Source of the DNA: Bog-756 sp963718405
Lineage (GTDB): Bacteria > Actinomycetota > Acidimicrobiia > Acidimicrobiales > RAAP-2
DNA: 64,000 bases
Direction: 5' to 3'
Assembly: GCA_963718405.1 (NCBI GenBank)
Contig: CAVQYZ010000002.1
Coordinates: 868,001 to 932,000 of the forward strand
Part shown: positions 8,389 to 16,776 of the stretch, in pieces
Position numbering within the stretch: position 1 is the stretch's first letter
How the letters are laid out: each line of letters starts with the position of its first letter
Notes under the pieces: generated by a model
What the model saw: the letters and a program-made list of their open reading frames with translations, nothing else
Database searches by the model: none
Told to the model about the DNA's origin: nothing
Made by a program: the position numbers and the translations under genes

Positions 8389-8967
8389 ATGCCCATGTGG
8401 TTGAACGACGACGAGTTCGAGACGCTGGCCGCGGCCTGTGAACGGATGATCCCGCCCGGTGCCGGCAATCCCGGCGCCACGGCCGCCGGTGTGCCCGAGT
8501 ACATCGACGGGCTGCTCGGTGCCTTCAGTGTCGACCCCCCGAGGATCTGGGCCCGTGGCCCCACCTCCGGCCGCTTCGGGGGAGCGGACGACTTCTCCCG
8601 GTTCCATCCGCTCTCCGCCCTCGACGAGCTGGCTTGGCGGACCCGCATCGAAGGCTCGGCGGGAAAGCCGGAGCGCGAGTTCAACGGGCCGGTCGTCGGC
8701 CTCCAGCAGATCTATCGCCACGGGCTGGCGGCCCTGGGCGCCGACTTCTGTCAGCTCAGTCCGGCCGAGCAGGCTGAGCGGCTGCGGAAGGACACCGCCT
8801 TCGCCGACGTGCTCTACGGCCACGTCTGCGAGGGAATGTACGGGCCTCCCGAATATGGCGGGAACCGCCAACTGGTCGGTTGGAAGGCCATCGACTTCGA
8901 CGGCGACGTGCAGCCCCGCGGCTTTACCGATGCCGAGGTATCGGCCCCGGAGGTATCGGCCTCGTGA
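8389..8967 (+). CDS. Gluconate 2-dehydrogenase subunit 3-like protein
   Basis: 192 residues resembling the small (gamma, subunit 3) partner of membrane flavin dehydrogenases: LNDDEFETLAAACERMIPPG at the N-terminus, QIYRHGLAALG near 110 and FADVLYGHVCEGMYGPPEYG near 143, where the family has its conserved GPPEYGGN block. No twin-arginine signal is visible, although this subunit often carries one. It overlaps the flavoprotein gene by 3 nt and almost certainly forms a complex with it. No Shine-Dalgarno is seen; see the -10 box just upstream. Confidence 0.85.
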   Translation: MPMWLNDDEFETLAAACERMIPPGAGNPGATAAGVPEYIDGLLGAFSVDPPRIWARGPTSGRFGGADDFSRFHPLSALDELAWRTRIEGSAGKPEREFNGPVVGLQQIYRHGLAALGADFCQLSPAEQAERLRKDTAFADVLYGHVCEGMYGPPEYGGNRQLVGWKAIDFDGDVQPRGFTDAEVSAPEVSAS

Positions 8968-10604
8968 CCGTCGATGCCGTGATCATCGGCTCCGGTCCTG
9001 GCGGAGCCACCGCAGCCGACGTCCTGACTGCAGCCGGATGGACCGTGACCATCGTGGAGAAGGGGCGCAATCATCTGCTGGACCCTGAGGACCTGAGCCG
9101 CCCGGCCTTCGACTACTCGAACGACGAGATCAAGTTCCTCAGCCGGCACTTCCTCGGCCCCGACCCGCTGATCGAGCCCCGCACCTTTCGCACCAGCGAG
9201 GAGGACGGAGACCGTACCCATGTCGGGGAGGTCAACTCGGTCCCCTCGACAGTCGGGGGAGGCGGAACCCACGCCGACGGCAAGGTGCCCCGCTTCCGGC
9301 CCGACGACTTCCGCCTCCTCTCCGAACTGGGCCCCCAACCCGACGCCGACGTGGCCGACTGGCCGCTGGGCTACGACGAACTCGAGCCGTACTACGCCGA
9401 GGTGGAGCGAGCCATCGGCGTGGCCGGCACCGACGGCGCCAATCCCTTCGCCGCCCCCCGATCGGGCCCCTTCCCCATGCCGTCCGGCGCCCCGATGTAC
9501 GGCGCTCTGCAGTCTTCGGCGGCCGCCGAGCGTCTGGGGTACCACCCGTATCCGGCTCCCACCGCGGCCAACAGCGTCCCCTACGACGGCAGGCCGGCCT
9601 GTAACAACTGCGGCTTCTGCGCTTACTTCGGCTGCCCCATCCACGCCAAGGGCGATCCGATCGCCATGCTGTTGCGGGCCATGGCCAGCGGCCGGGCCGA
9701 GCTGTTGTCCGAGACATTCGTGTCGAAGATCCGCCATGACGGCCACCGGGCCACCGGGGTGGACCTGATCGGTCCCGACGGCACCCGGCGATCGATGGAC
9801 GCCCGCCACGTCATTCTGGCTGCCGGGGCCATCGAGACGCCCCGGCTGCTGATGCTGTCCGAACTCGACCACCCGTTGCTGGGTCGGTACCTGATGACCC
9901 ACTTCCAGACCATCGTGGCCGGGTCCATGCCCTACCGGACGTATGCCGAGCGGGGGAGGTCGGTGACCCACGTGCACGACGACATGATCGTGGGCGACGA
10001 GGCCACCCGGGCCGCCGCCTCCGAGGCCGGGCTGCCGTGGTTACGCGGTGGCATGGTCGAACACAGTGGTGCCGGCCTTCCGATCATGGAGGCCAAGCAC
10101 ATGCCCTGGGGCGAGTACCACACCGCGGCCATGGCCGATTCGGCCATCCGCAAACGGCTGTGGGCGTTCATCATGCAAGGCGAGGACCTGCCCTATGCGG
10201 GAAACCGGGTGGACCTTGACCCGACCATCCGGGATGTCCGGGGCTTTCCGGTGGCCCGCATCACCTACCGGCCCGGACGCCACGAGCTGGCGGCATCGGC
10301 GCACTACGGACCGAGGCTCCGGGCCATCTTGAAGGAGATGGGCTCGGAGTGGGCCGCCGCCACCACCTCGCCCGGCACCGGCAACGCCTCCTCACCGGAA
10401 GCCATCCCCGAGAGCCGGCACAATATGGGCACGGCCCGGATGGGAACGGATCCGGCCACCTCGGTGGTGGATCCCGAGGGCCGGCTGCACCAACTGGAGA
10501 ACGTGGTGGTGGCGGACTCGTCGGTGTTCGTGACCTCGACCGGGTACGGTCCCACCCTCACCCTGGCCACCCTGGCTGCCCGGGCCGCTCACCTGATGGT
10601 CTGA
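8964..10604 (+). CDS. GMC-type flavoprotein dehydrogenase (gluconate/glucose dehydrogenase alpha-subunit-like)
   Basis: 546 residues from a GTG at 8964 overlapping the previous stop. Rossmann FAD motif VIIGSGPGGATAADVL at residues 6-21, GGGGTHADGK near 94, a cysteine cluster CNNCGFCAYFGC (C213, C216, C219, C223), and the C-terminal NMGTARMG and TGYGPTLTLATLAARA blocks. The Cys pattern is reminiscent of the iron-sulfur site in FAD glucose/gluconate dehydrogenase catalytic subunits, so electrons may leave through an Fe-S centre rather than to O2. Substrate is probably an alcohol, aldose or sterol hydroxyl. Forms a two-gene unit with the subunit-3-like protein downstream of the P450. Confidence 0.88.
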   Translation: MTVDAVIIGSGPGGATAADVLTAAGWTVTIVEKGRNHLLDPEDLSRPAFDYSNDEIKFLSRHFLGPDPLIEPRTFRTSEEDGDRTHVGEVNSVPSTVGGGGTHADGKVPRFRPDDFRLLSELGPQPDADVADWPLGYDELEPYYAEVERAIGVAGTDGANPFAAPRSGPFPMPSGAPMYGALQSSAAAERLGYHPYPAPTAANSVPYDGRPACNNCGFCAYFGCPIHAKGDPIAMLLRAMASGRAELLSETFVSKIRHDGHRATGVDLIGPDGTRRSMDARHVILAAGAIETPRLLMLSELDHPLLGRYLMTHFQTIVAGSMPYRTYAERGRSVTHVHDDMIVGDEATRAAASEAGLPWLRGGMVEHSGAGLPIMEAKHMPWGEYHTAAMADSAIRKRLWAFIMQGEDLPYAGNRVDLDPTIRDVRGFPVARITYRPGRHELAASAHYGPRLRAILKEMGSEWAAATTSPGTGNASSPEAIPESRHNMGTARMGTDPATSVVDPEGRLHQLENVVVADSSVFVTSTGYGPTLTLATLAARAAHLMV

Positions 10605-10721
10605 AGCCACTCCAGCTGGTCCGCCCCCGGATGGTGGGCTTCGGGAACTAGATGGTCCGGACCGGATACCCAGCCAGAGACGCGGAGCAGTTCGCATTCC
10701 AGGGCAAAGAGGGCGGCCTCG

Positions 10722-10744
10722 GATGATGGATCGGCCTTATCATC
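10722..10744. promoter_or_regulatory. Inverted repeat around -10 of lactate monooxygenase gene
   Basis: GATGAT and ATCATC arms separated by 11 bp, overlapping a -10-like TATCAT at 10738-10743. The gene starts at 10774 after GAGGGG. Possible operator; weak evidence. Confidence 0.3.
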
Positions 10745-10773
10745 AGGGCCACTCAGCGGTGAGGGGAACGACC

Positions 10774-11946
10774 ATGACCAACTTCGGCGACTGGCAGTTA
10801 GCCATCTACATCAATGGGCTGTCCGGCGAGCGTCCTGAGCTTCCCATGACGTTCGCCGAGCTCGAGCGGCGGGCCGAGGCGACCATGCCCGAGGCCATCT
10901 GGTCGTACGTGGCGGGCGGTGCGGGTGACGAACGCACCCAGAGGGCCAACGTCAGTGCGTTTGACCGTTGGGGCGTGATGCCACGGATGCTGGCGGGAGC
11001 GAGTCAACGCGACCTGTCGGTGGAACTGTTCGGAGTCCGTTTCCCGACCCCGTTGATGTTGGCGCCGATCGGGGTCATCGGCATCTGCGACCCTGACGGT
11101 CATGGCGACCTGGTGACCGCCCGTGCTGCCGCCACCACCGGGGTGCCCATGATCGCTTCCACCCTCACCCAGGACCCCATGGAGGAGGTGGCGGCGGAGC
11201 TTGGCGATACACCCGGCTGGTTTCAGCTGTACCCGCCCAACGACGATGAGTTGACGGAGAGCTTCGTGCGCCGAGCCGAAGCGGCCGGCTTCTCCGCCAT
11301 CGTGGTCACCCTGGACACCCTGAGCCTGGGTTGGCGCCCCCGTGACCTGTCGATCGGCAGTTTCCCGCAGCTCAGTGGGTTGTGCCTGGCCAACTACACG
11401 TCCGACCCCGTGTTCCGGGAGAAGCTCAACGTTCCACCAGAAGAAGACCCGCTGGCCGCGGCGGCGGTGTGGGCGGCGATCTTCGGCAACCCCGGTCTGA
11501 ACTGGGACGACCTCACCCGCTTGCGCTCGTTGACCACCTTGCCTCTGTTGCTGAAGGGAATCTGCCATCCCGACGACGCCCGCCGGGCCGTCGATGCCGG
11601 CGTCGATGGCATCTACTGCTCGACGCACGGAGGCCGTCAGGCCAACGGCGGCCTACCGGCGCTCGAGTGCCTGCCCGGCGTGGTCGACGCCGTGGGCCCG
11701 GGTGTGGAGGTGATCTTCGACTCGGGAGTCCGCAGCGGTCCGGATGTGATGAAGGCGTTGGCCCTGGGTGCATCGGCGGTGGCCGTCGGCCGGCCCTACG
11801 CCTACGGGCTGGCCATCGGCGGCCAGATGGGCATCGAGCACGTGCTGCACTGCCTACTGGCCGAGACCGACCTGACCATGGCCATCGACGGGTATCCGCG
11901 TGTCGGGGATCTGACCAGGGAAGCACTCCGTCGGATCGGCGCGTAA
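10774..11946 (+). CDS. Lactate 2-monooxygenase / FMN-dependent alpha-hydroxy-acid oxidase
   Basis: 390 residues from ATG 10774 (MTNFGDWQLAIYINGL), with GAGGGG upstream. Closely follows the mycobacterial lactate 2-monooxygenase pattern: SYVAGGAGDERTQRANV, MPRMLAGASQRDLSVELFG, LDTLSLGWRPRDL, and the catalytic CSTHGGRQANGG with His at about residue 285. FMN phosphate is bound by the FDSGVRSG and GRPYAYGLAIGG loops. The family oxidises L-lactate or related 2-hydroxy acids; the monooxygenase subgroup releases acetate and CO2. The loop before the last third is somewhat different, so substrate may differ. Single gene with its own promoter. Confidence 0.92.
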   Translation: MTNFGDWQLAIYINGLSGERPELPMTFAELERRAEATMPEAIWSYVAGGAGDERTQRANVSAFDRWGVMPRMLAGASQRDLSVELFGVRFPTPLMLAPIGVIGICDPDGHGDLVTARAAATTGVPMIASTLTQDPMEEVAAELGDTPGWFQLYPPNDDELTESFVRRAEAAGFSAIVVTLDTLSLGWRPRDLSIGSFPQLSGLCLANYTSDPVFREKLNVPPEEDPLAAAAVWAAIFGNPGLNWDDLTRLRSLTTLPLLLKGICHPDDARRAVDAGVDGIYCSTHGGRQANGGLPALECLPGVVDAVGPGVEVIFDSGVRSGPDVMKALALGASAVAVGRPYAYGLAIGGQMGIEHVLHCLLAETDLTMAIDGYPRVGDLTREALRRIGA

Positions 11947-11992
11947 CCGGTCCGGCCGGATCTACGGATGGGGCCGGGGCGGAATACGGAAT

Positions 11993-11998
11993 TACGCT
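11993..11998 (+). promoter_or_regulatory. Leaderless-type -10 box before epoxide hydrolase gene
   Basis: TACGCT followed by 7 nt and the ATG at 12006; no Shine-Dalgarno. Consistent with a leaderless transcript. Confidence 0.4.
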
Positions 11999-12005
11999 AA
12001 CGATC

Positions 12006-12968
12006 ATGAGGCACCAGACCGTCAATGCCCGCGGTACCCGCATCCACTTGGTCGAGGAGGGGGAGGGGCCACTGGTCCTGTTCGTGCACGGCTTTCCGGA
12101 GTCGTGGTACTCGTGGCGTCATCAGCTCCCGGCCGTAGCCGAAGCCGGCTACCGCGCCGTGGCCATCGATGTTCGCGGTTACGGCCGCTCGTCCAAGCCG
12201 CTCGAGATCGAGGCCTACGGCATGGTGAACCACGTGGCCGACAACGTGGGTGTGGTGGAAGCGCTGGGGGAGGAGACCGCCATCGTCGTGGGCCACGACT
12301 GGGGCTCGCCCATTGCGGCCACTTCAGCGCTGTTGCGTCCCGACGTGTTCACCGGGGTCGGCTTATTGAGTGTGGCCTACAGCCCACCGGGAGGTAGGCG
12401 TCCGACGGAAGTGTTTGCCGCCATGTCCCCTTCTGGCGACGACGAGTTCTACATCAACTATTTCCAGAGACCGGGGCGGGCCGAGGCCGAAGTCGAGCTG
12501 GACGTACGCTCGTGGCTGCTGGGCTTCTATGCCGGTGCATCCGGTGACGCCGTCCGTCCAGCCGATGGCGGCGCCGCGTTCACCGTCCCCAAAGGCAAGA
12601 TGTTGCGCGATCGCTTCGTGATCCCCGAGCGGCTCCCCGGGTGGCTGAGCGAAGACGACCTCGATTTCTATACCGCGGAATTCGAGCGATCCGGGTTTCG
12701 GGGTCCCCTCAACCGCTATCGCAACGTGGACCGGGACTGGACTGACCTCACCGCCTGGCGCGGATTGCCCATCACTGTTCCTTCGCTGTTCATCGGTGGA
12801 GCGAAGGATGGACCGACCATCTGGGGAGCCGGCGCCATTGCCCGTTACCCCAAGACGTTGCCGGGCCTGCGTGGCAGTCACATCCTCCCCGGCTGCGGTC
12901 ACTGGGTGCAGCAGGAGCGGGCCGACCGGGTCAACGAGCTGCTCACAGAGTTCTTGGGGTCGATGTAG
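12006..12968 (+). CDS. Epoxide hydrolase, alpha/beta-hydrolase fold (EphB-like)
   Basis: 320 residues. The HGFPESWYSWRHQLPA oxyanion segment starts near residue 28, the nucleophile elbow GHDWGSP has Asp98, the acid is probably in GGAKDGPTIWG, and the base is His299 in GCGHWVQQE. FYTAEFERSGFRGPLNRYRN is the cap region carrying a conserved Tyr. The order and spacing match mycobacterial EphB closely. It hydrolyses an epoxide to a diol through an ester intermediate. Starts after a leaderless-type -10; its own terminator hairpin follows. The P450 upstream could generate the epoxide, but they are separate transcription units. Confidence 0.92.
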   Translation: MRHQTVNARGTRIHLVEEGEGPLVLFVHGFPESWYSWRHQLPAVAEAGYRAVAIDVRGYGRSSKPLEIEAYGMVNHVADNVGVVEALGEETAIVVGHDWGSPIAATSALLRPDVFTGVGLLSVAYSPPGGRRPTEVFAAMSPSGDDEFYINYFQRPGRAEAEVELDVRSWLLGFYAGASGDAVRPADGGAAFTVPKGKMLRDRFVIPERLPGWLSEDDLDFYTAEFERSGFRGPLNRYRNVDRDWTDLTAWRGLPITVPSLFIGGAKDGPTIWGAGAIARYPKTLPGLRGSHILPGCGHWVQQERADRVNELLTEFLGSM

Positions 12969-13006
12969 GGACGCCGGGGCATACTCCTTCAGCCGCCGGG
13001 GCGTCC
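12969..13006 (+). terminator. Hairpin after epoxide hydrolase gene
   Basis: GGACGCC and GGCGTCC arms (7 bp) directly after the TAG stop, followed by GCTTTAA. A large loop and short T-run make it a weak-looking terminator, but its placement is right. Confidence 0.4.
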
Positions 13007-13114
13007 GCTTTAATGACCACCAGAGCGGTACGACCTTCTACCAAATGAGCCTCAATTGGGAGCCCAGGACATCCCCGTAGTCCCCCTTTTCCCCCCGGGG
13101 TCACTCGTTGAACC

Positions 13115-14155
13115 CTAGCGGCGACGAGAGGTGGGACTGAGCGCCGACGTGCCGACATCCCACATGTTGTCGACCATGTTGACGGTGACCCCGGGTGGGA
13201 CGATCTCGTCGATGCGGTCAAGCACGTCGTCCGACAGTTCAACCCCATCTGCCGCCAGGTAGCTGTCCAGGTGCTCCATGGTGCGCGGGCCGATGATGGT
13301 GGAGGTGACTGCCGGGTGTCGAATGGCAAAGGCCACGGCCATCTGCACCAGGGTGAGCCCGGCCTCGTCGGCGAGGATGCCAAGGGCGTCCGCGGCGTCG
13401 AGCTTGGCCGCGTTTTCCGGGTTACTGGCGTCGAAGCGCCCTGGCCAGCGCTGCGATCGAGCCGCCGAGCCCGGCCCACTGATCTCCCGACCTTTGCGGT
13501 AATGGCCGGAGAGCCAGCCACTGGCCAATGGGCTGTAGGCCAGGACACCCATCCCATGGCGCAGGCAGGTAGGCAGCAGATCGTATTCAATGGCCCGGGT
13601 CAGCAAGGAGTAAGGGGGCTGTTCGGTGCGGAACCGCTCGTGACCGCGGCGGTCAGCAACGCACTGAGCCTCCACGATCTGGGAGGCGGGGACCTTCGAG
13701 GCGCCGAGGGAGCGGATCTTGCCGGCCCGCACAAGGTCGGTGAGGGCGCCGAGGGTCTCGTCGATGTCGGTAGTGGGATCGGGGACGCCCACCTGGTAGA
13801 GGTCGATCCACTCCGTCTGGAGGCGGCGGAGCGAGCCCTCGACAGCCTCGGTGATCCATCGCCGCGACGCTCCACGGTGGTTGGGGTCGAGGTCACCGAA
13901 GGGAACGCCGAACTTGACTGCCAGCACTACGTTGTCCCGCCGTCCCCCGGCCAAGGCCTTGCCCAGGATCAGCTCCGATTCACCGGCGGAGTAACCATCC
14001 GCAGTGTCGATGACGTTGATCCCGGCGTCGAGTGCCTTGTGGATGATCCGAATCGCATCATCGTGGTCAGCATTTCCGAAGGCGCCAAACATCATGGCAC
14101 CGAGGCACAGGTGGCTGACGGTGACGCCGGTGCGCCCGAGTGGTCGGTAGTCCAT
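13115..14155 (-). CDS. Aldo/keto reductase-family protein with altered catalytic His
   Basis: 346 residues starting at the ATG at 14155, with AAAGGAG 6 nt upstream; a second ATG at 14161 is too close to that site. TIM-barrel AKR of the YajO/IolS group: LGRTGVTVSHLCLGAMMFG, IDTADGYSAGESE (Asp50, Tyr55), VKFGVPFG (Lys81), and the NADP-binding PAVTSTIIGPRTMEHL. Where family members have YQxHRPDP the sequence reads YQVGVPDP, so the catalytic histidine (position 123) is Gly, and the following ASNFS is ASKVP. It may be catalytically weak or have changed chemistry. Divergent from a TetR gene with twin operators in between. Confidence 0.9.
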   Translation of the reverse strand: MDYRPLGRTGVTVSHLCLGAMMFGAFGNADHDDAIRIIHKALDAGINVIDTADGYSAGESELILGKALAGGRRDNVVLAVKFGVPFGDLDPNHRGASRRWITEAVEGSLRRLQTEWIDLYQVGVPDPTTDIDETLGALTDLVRAGKIRSLGASKVPASQIVEAQCVADRRGHERFRTEQPPYSLLTRAIEYDLLPTCLRHGMGVLAYSPLASGWLSGHYRKGREISGPGSAARSQRWPGRFDASNPENAAKLDAADALGILADEAGLTLVQMAVAFAIRHPAVTSTIIGPRTMEHLDSYLAADGVELSDDVLDRIDEIVPPGVTVNMVDNMWDVGTSALSPTSRRR

Positions 14156-14223
14156 GAACATCTCCTTTGTGGGCCGCCGCACCGTGGTGACGACAGGTCG
14201 AGAGGGTGGGGTGCAACCACAGG

Positions 14224-14238
14224 CGGACAGCCTGTCCG
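14224..14238. promoter_or_regulatory. TetR-type operator, copy 1
   Basis: CGGACAGCCTGTCCG, a perfect inverted repeat with 7-bp arms around one central base, between the divergent aldo/keto reductase and TetR genes. A second copy lies exactly 33 bp downstream. Confidence 0.6.
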
Positions 14239-14256
14239 TTTTACTGTACCGATTAT

Positions 14257-14271
14257 CGGATAGCCTGTCCA
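14257..14271. promoter_or_regulatory. TetR-type operator, copy 2
   Basis: CGGATAGCCTGTCCA, the same sequence as copy 1 with two changes, placed 33 bp (three helical turns) from it and 13 bp before the TetR start codon at 14284. Position suggests autoregulation together with control of the aldo/keto reductase. Confidence 0.58.
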
Positions 14272-14283
14272 CTTAGAGCCCGC

Positions 14284-14847
14284 ATGCCCACGAACCAGGT
14301 CCAGCCACCGACGAGACGCGCCGATGCCGAGCGCAATCGCGGCAAGATCCTGGCGGCCGCCGATGCCGCCTTTGCCGACCCCGATGCCGAGGTGTCGATG
14401 GCCGAGATCTCCCGCCGCGCTGCCGTCGGGATGGCCACGCTGTATCGCAATTTCCCCAGTCGCCGCGAGCTTCTGGAGGCCCTGTACGCCGAACGGATCA
14501 AAGCCCTGTGTGCAGCGGCCGACTCGATCGTGGGGGAGACCCCCGGTGAAGTGCTCGTAGCGTGGCTGTACCGGTTCTTCGCTTTCGTGACCTCGAAGCG
14601 AGCCATCGCCGTCGAACTGCTCGAGCGCTCCGATGGCAGCAACCCCTTGTTGGGCGAGGGCCGTGCCCGGGTGCTGGCTACCGGTCGGCCACTCCTCGAG
14701 GCGGCGCAACGCTCCCACGAAATTCGCCAGGACCTCACGCTCGAACAGGTCACAGACATGGTGGTGGCTGTGGCCCAGATTCACGGCGACTCGAAGTACG
14801 TCGACCCCATCCTCCAGGCCGCTCTGGATGGCCTACGTCCTCATTGA
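14284..14847 (+). CDS. TetR/AcrR family transcriptional regulator
   Basis: 187 residues from ATG 14284. The DNA-binding domain spans about residues 15-60: NRGKILAAADAAFADPD, then MAEISRRAAVGMATLYRNFP, the latter being the recognition helix. The C-terminal part (LLEALYAERIKALCAAADSI onward) fits the TetR_C_33-like group of small actinobacterial regulators of oxidoreductase genes. Upstream in-frame codons run through the operators and are not used. Divergent to the aldo/keto reductase, which is its likely target; both operator copies are in the shared promoter. Confidence 0.92.
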   Translation: MPTNQVQPPTRRADAERNRGKILAAADAAFADPDAEVSMAEISRRAAVGMATLYRNFPSRRELLEALYAERIKALCAAADSIVGETPGEVLVAWLYRFFAFVTSKRAIAVELLERSDGSNPLLGEGRARVLATGRPLLEAAQRSHEIRQDLTLEQVTDMVVAVAQIHGDSKYVDPILQAALDGLRPH

Positions 14848-14945
14848 GTTGTCTACCTTGGCTTGAGAAGCGGAGAACTTCACCAGAGATGACGGAGAGG
14901 GGTAGCCCGGCTGATCAGCGGGCCAGGCTCCGGTCGACCTCGGTC

Positions 14946-15743
14946 TCAGAGCGGCTGGGCCGCTCGGCGGGAGTTGTAGAGGCGGAGGGCCCAGAGGCAG
15001 CTGGCCACGCCGATGCCGATGCTCCAGGCGATGGCCACCATGACGTGATCTCCTGTGGGAGCGCTCATAAGCAGTTCTCGCACGCTGTCAGCCACCGGGG
15101 TGAAGGGCTGGTACTCGGCGAACTGTCGCATCCCCTCGGGCATGGTTTGGGTCGACACGAAGGCGCTACTGAGGAAGAGGACCAAGAGTAGGACCATGGG
15201 GGTGTTGCTGGCCGTCTCGACGCTCTTGGCGGCCAGGCCGAGAGCGACAGCCATCCAGATGAGAGCGAAGGTGAACAGCGTCAGTAGCCCCAGCGCCGCC
15301 AGCCACTCGATGGGCCCGGCCGAGGAGCGAAACCCGATGCCAAAGGCCACGGCGATCAGGAAGGCGAATCCAGCCAGAACCTGAATCAAGGTTCCAAGTA
15401 CGTGACCGGTTAGGACCGAGGATCGAGCGATGGCCATGGTGCGGAACCGGTCGATGATGCCTCCGGTCATATCCATGGCCACCATGATCGAGGTGCCCTG
15501 GACCGCTGAAGCCACCGTGACCAGCAGCACCCCGGGCACCACATAGTCGAGGTAGGCGCGACGACCATCGATGGCGTGGAGTCCCGCACCCAATTGACCG
15601 CCGAACACGTAGACGAACAGCAGTAGAAAGACGATGGGCATGCCCACAAGCATCACGGTCATGGACGGGTAGCGCCGTTGGTGCTTCAAGTTGCGCCGCA
15701 ACATTGTCCTTGAGTCGCTCACCGTGTAGGCCAGGGTCGTCAT
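14946..15743 (-). CDS. ABC-2 type transporter permease (DrrB-like)
   Basis: 265 residues with about six membrane spans: near 30-48 (MTVMLVGMPIVFLLLFVYVF), 68-90, 112-135, 148-170, 178-198 and 235-255. The segment between spans 1 and 2 has LDYVVPGVLLVTVASAVQGT and GGIIDRFRTMAIARSSVLTG, the conserved coupling region of DrrB-type drug exporters. Its ATG overlaps the stop of the ATPase gene (ATGA), so the two form one exporter. The substrate is unknown; homologues export anthracyclines, lipids or glycolipids. Confidence 0.9.
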   Translation of the reverse strand: MTTLAYTVSDSRTMLRRNLKHQRRYPSMTVMLVGMPIVFLLLFVYVFGGQLGAGLHAIDGRRAYLDYVVPGVLLVTVASAVQGTSIMVAMDMTGGIIDRFRTMAIARSSVLTGHVLGTLIQVLAGFAFLIAVAFGIGFRSSAGPIEWLAALGLLTLFTFALIWMAVALGLAAKSVETASNTPMVLLLVLFLSSAFVSTQTMPEGMRQFAEYQPFTPVADSVRELLMSAPTGDHVMVAIAWSIGIGVASCLWALRLYNSRRAAQPL

Positions 15744-16717
15744 CGCTGTTGGGCTCGTTCCATGGTGGCGTCCTCCTCGTCGGACAGGACAGTTACGGGA
15801 GCGCCGGTGACGGCCAGGAACACGTCGTCGAGGTCCGGGGTGTGGATGGTCAGTCGCTCGACGGCGATGTCGGCCTCATGCAGCTCGTTGAGTAGGTCAC
15901 GCAGTGCACCCACGGTGGCGTCGGCCGGCGCCTGCAGGGCCAGTTGGGCATGGTCCGGCGCGGCCGCAGGGATGAGGTCGTTGGCTGAGCGGAGCAGTTG
16001 GGGATTGGCGAAGTACAGCCGGACGTGACCGCCGGACATCCGGCTCTTGAGCTCGGTCGGCGAGCCCTCGGCGACGATCCGTCCCTGGTCGAGGACCGCA
16101 ATGCGGTCGGACAGCCGGTCCGCCTCGTCGAGGTACTGGGTGGTGAGCAAGATGGTGACCCCGGCGGCGGCGAGCTCGCGGATGATCTGCCACATGGTGC
16201 GACGGCTGCGCGGGTCCAGACCGGTCGTTGGCTCATCGAGAAAGATCACGCTCGGCCGGTCGACGAGCGTCATGGCCAGGTCGAGCCGGCGGCGCATGCC
16301 TCCGGAGTAGGTCGACAGGAGATTGTCTCCGGCTTCGACTAGATCAAACTGCTTCAACAGCTCCGTGATCCGTTGCCGCCCGGCCTTGGGTCCGAGGTGA
16401 CGAAGATCGACCATCAACTGCAGGTTCTCGGTACCGGTGAGCAGATTGTCCACGGCCGAGAACTGGCCGGTGACCCCGATGACCGACCGGACTCCGTCAG
16501 GGTCGGTGGTCACGTCGTGTCCGGCTATACGCATCGAGCCCGAATCTGCCGAGATCAGGGTGGACAGGATGCGGACCATGGTGGTCTTGCCCGCACCGTT
16601 CGGACCCAGGAGCGAGAGAATCGTTCCCTCCTCGACCGCCAGAGTCACATCGTTGAGCACGAGCTGGTTGCCGAACGATTTGCAGACGCCACGGGCGTCG
16701 ATGGTCAGGTCATCCAT
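15740..16717 (-). CDS. ABC transporter ATPase (DrrA-like)
   Basis: About 325 residues from the ATG at 16717 (MDDLTIDARGVCKSF), which has GGGA 5 nt upstream; an ATG at 16732 lies inside a tandem repeat and is less likely. Walker A LLGPNGAGKTT near 38, Q-loop GVTGQFSAVDN near 82, signature YSGGMRRRLDLAM near 135, Walker B PSVIFLDEPTTGLDPRS near 155, H-loop TTQYLDEAD, and a DrrA-type C-terminal extension ending in LTIHTPDLDDVFLAVTG. Energises the DrrB-like permease encoded next. Probably part of a longer minus-strand unit with the DUF4097 and ribbon-helix-helix genes, although a gap of about 90 bp with repeats separates them. Confidence 0.92.
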   Translation of the reverse strand: MDDLTIDARGVCKSFGNQLVLNDVTLAVEEGTILSLLGPNGAGKTTMVRILSTLISADSGSMRIAGHDVTTDPDGVRSVIGVTGQFSAVDNLLTGTENLQLMVDLRHLGPKAGRQRITELLKQFDLVEAGDNLLSTYSGGMRRRLDLAMTLVDRPSVIFLDEPTTGLDPRSRRTMWQIIRELAAAGVTILLTTQYLDEADRLSDRIAVLDQGRIVAEGSPTELKSRMSGGHVRLYFANPQLLRSANDLIPAAAPDHAQLALQAPADATVGALRDLLNELHEADIAVERLTIHTPDLDDVFLAVTGAPVTVLSDEEDATMERAQQR

Positions 16718-16721
16718 TGCA

Positions 16722-16776
16722 GTCCCGTCCATTCCGACAAGTTCCGTCCATTCCGACAGTTCCGTCCATTCCGAAT
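16722..16776. repeat. Three tandem copies of an 18-19 bp repeat
   Basis: Copies begin at 16722, 16741 and 16759, each reading G(T/C)TCCGTCCATTCCGA-like. They lie directly upstream of, and partly over, the possible start of the DrrA-like ATPase gene, in the gap before the DUF4097 gene. The last copy ends in the symmetric CCATTCCGAATGG (16766-16778). Could be a multi-site operator or a small variable-number repeat. Confidence 0.6.
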
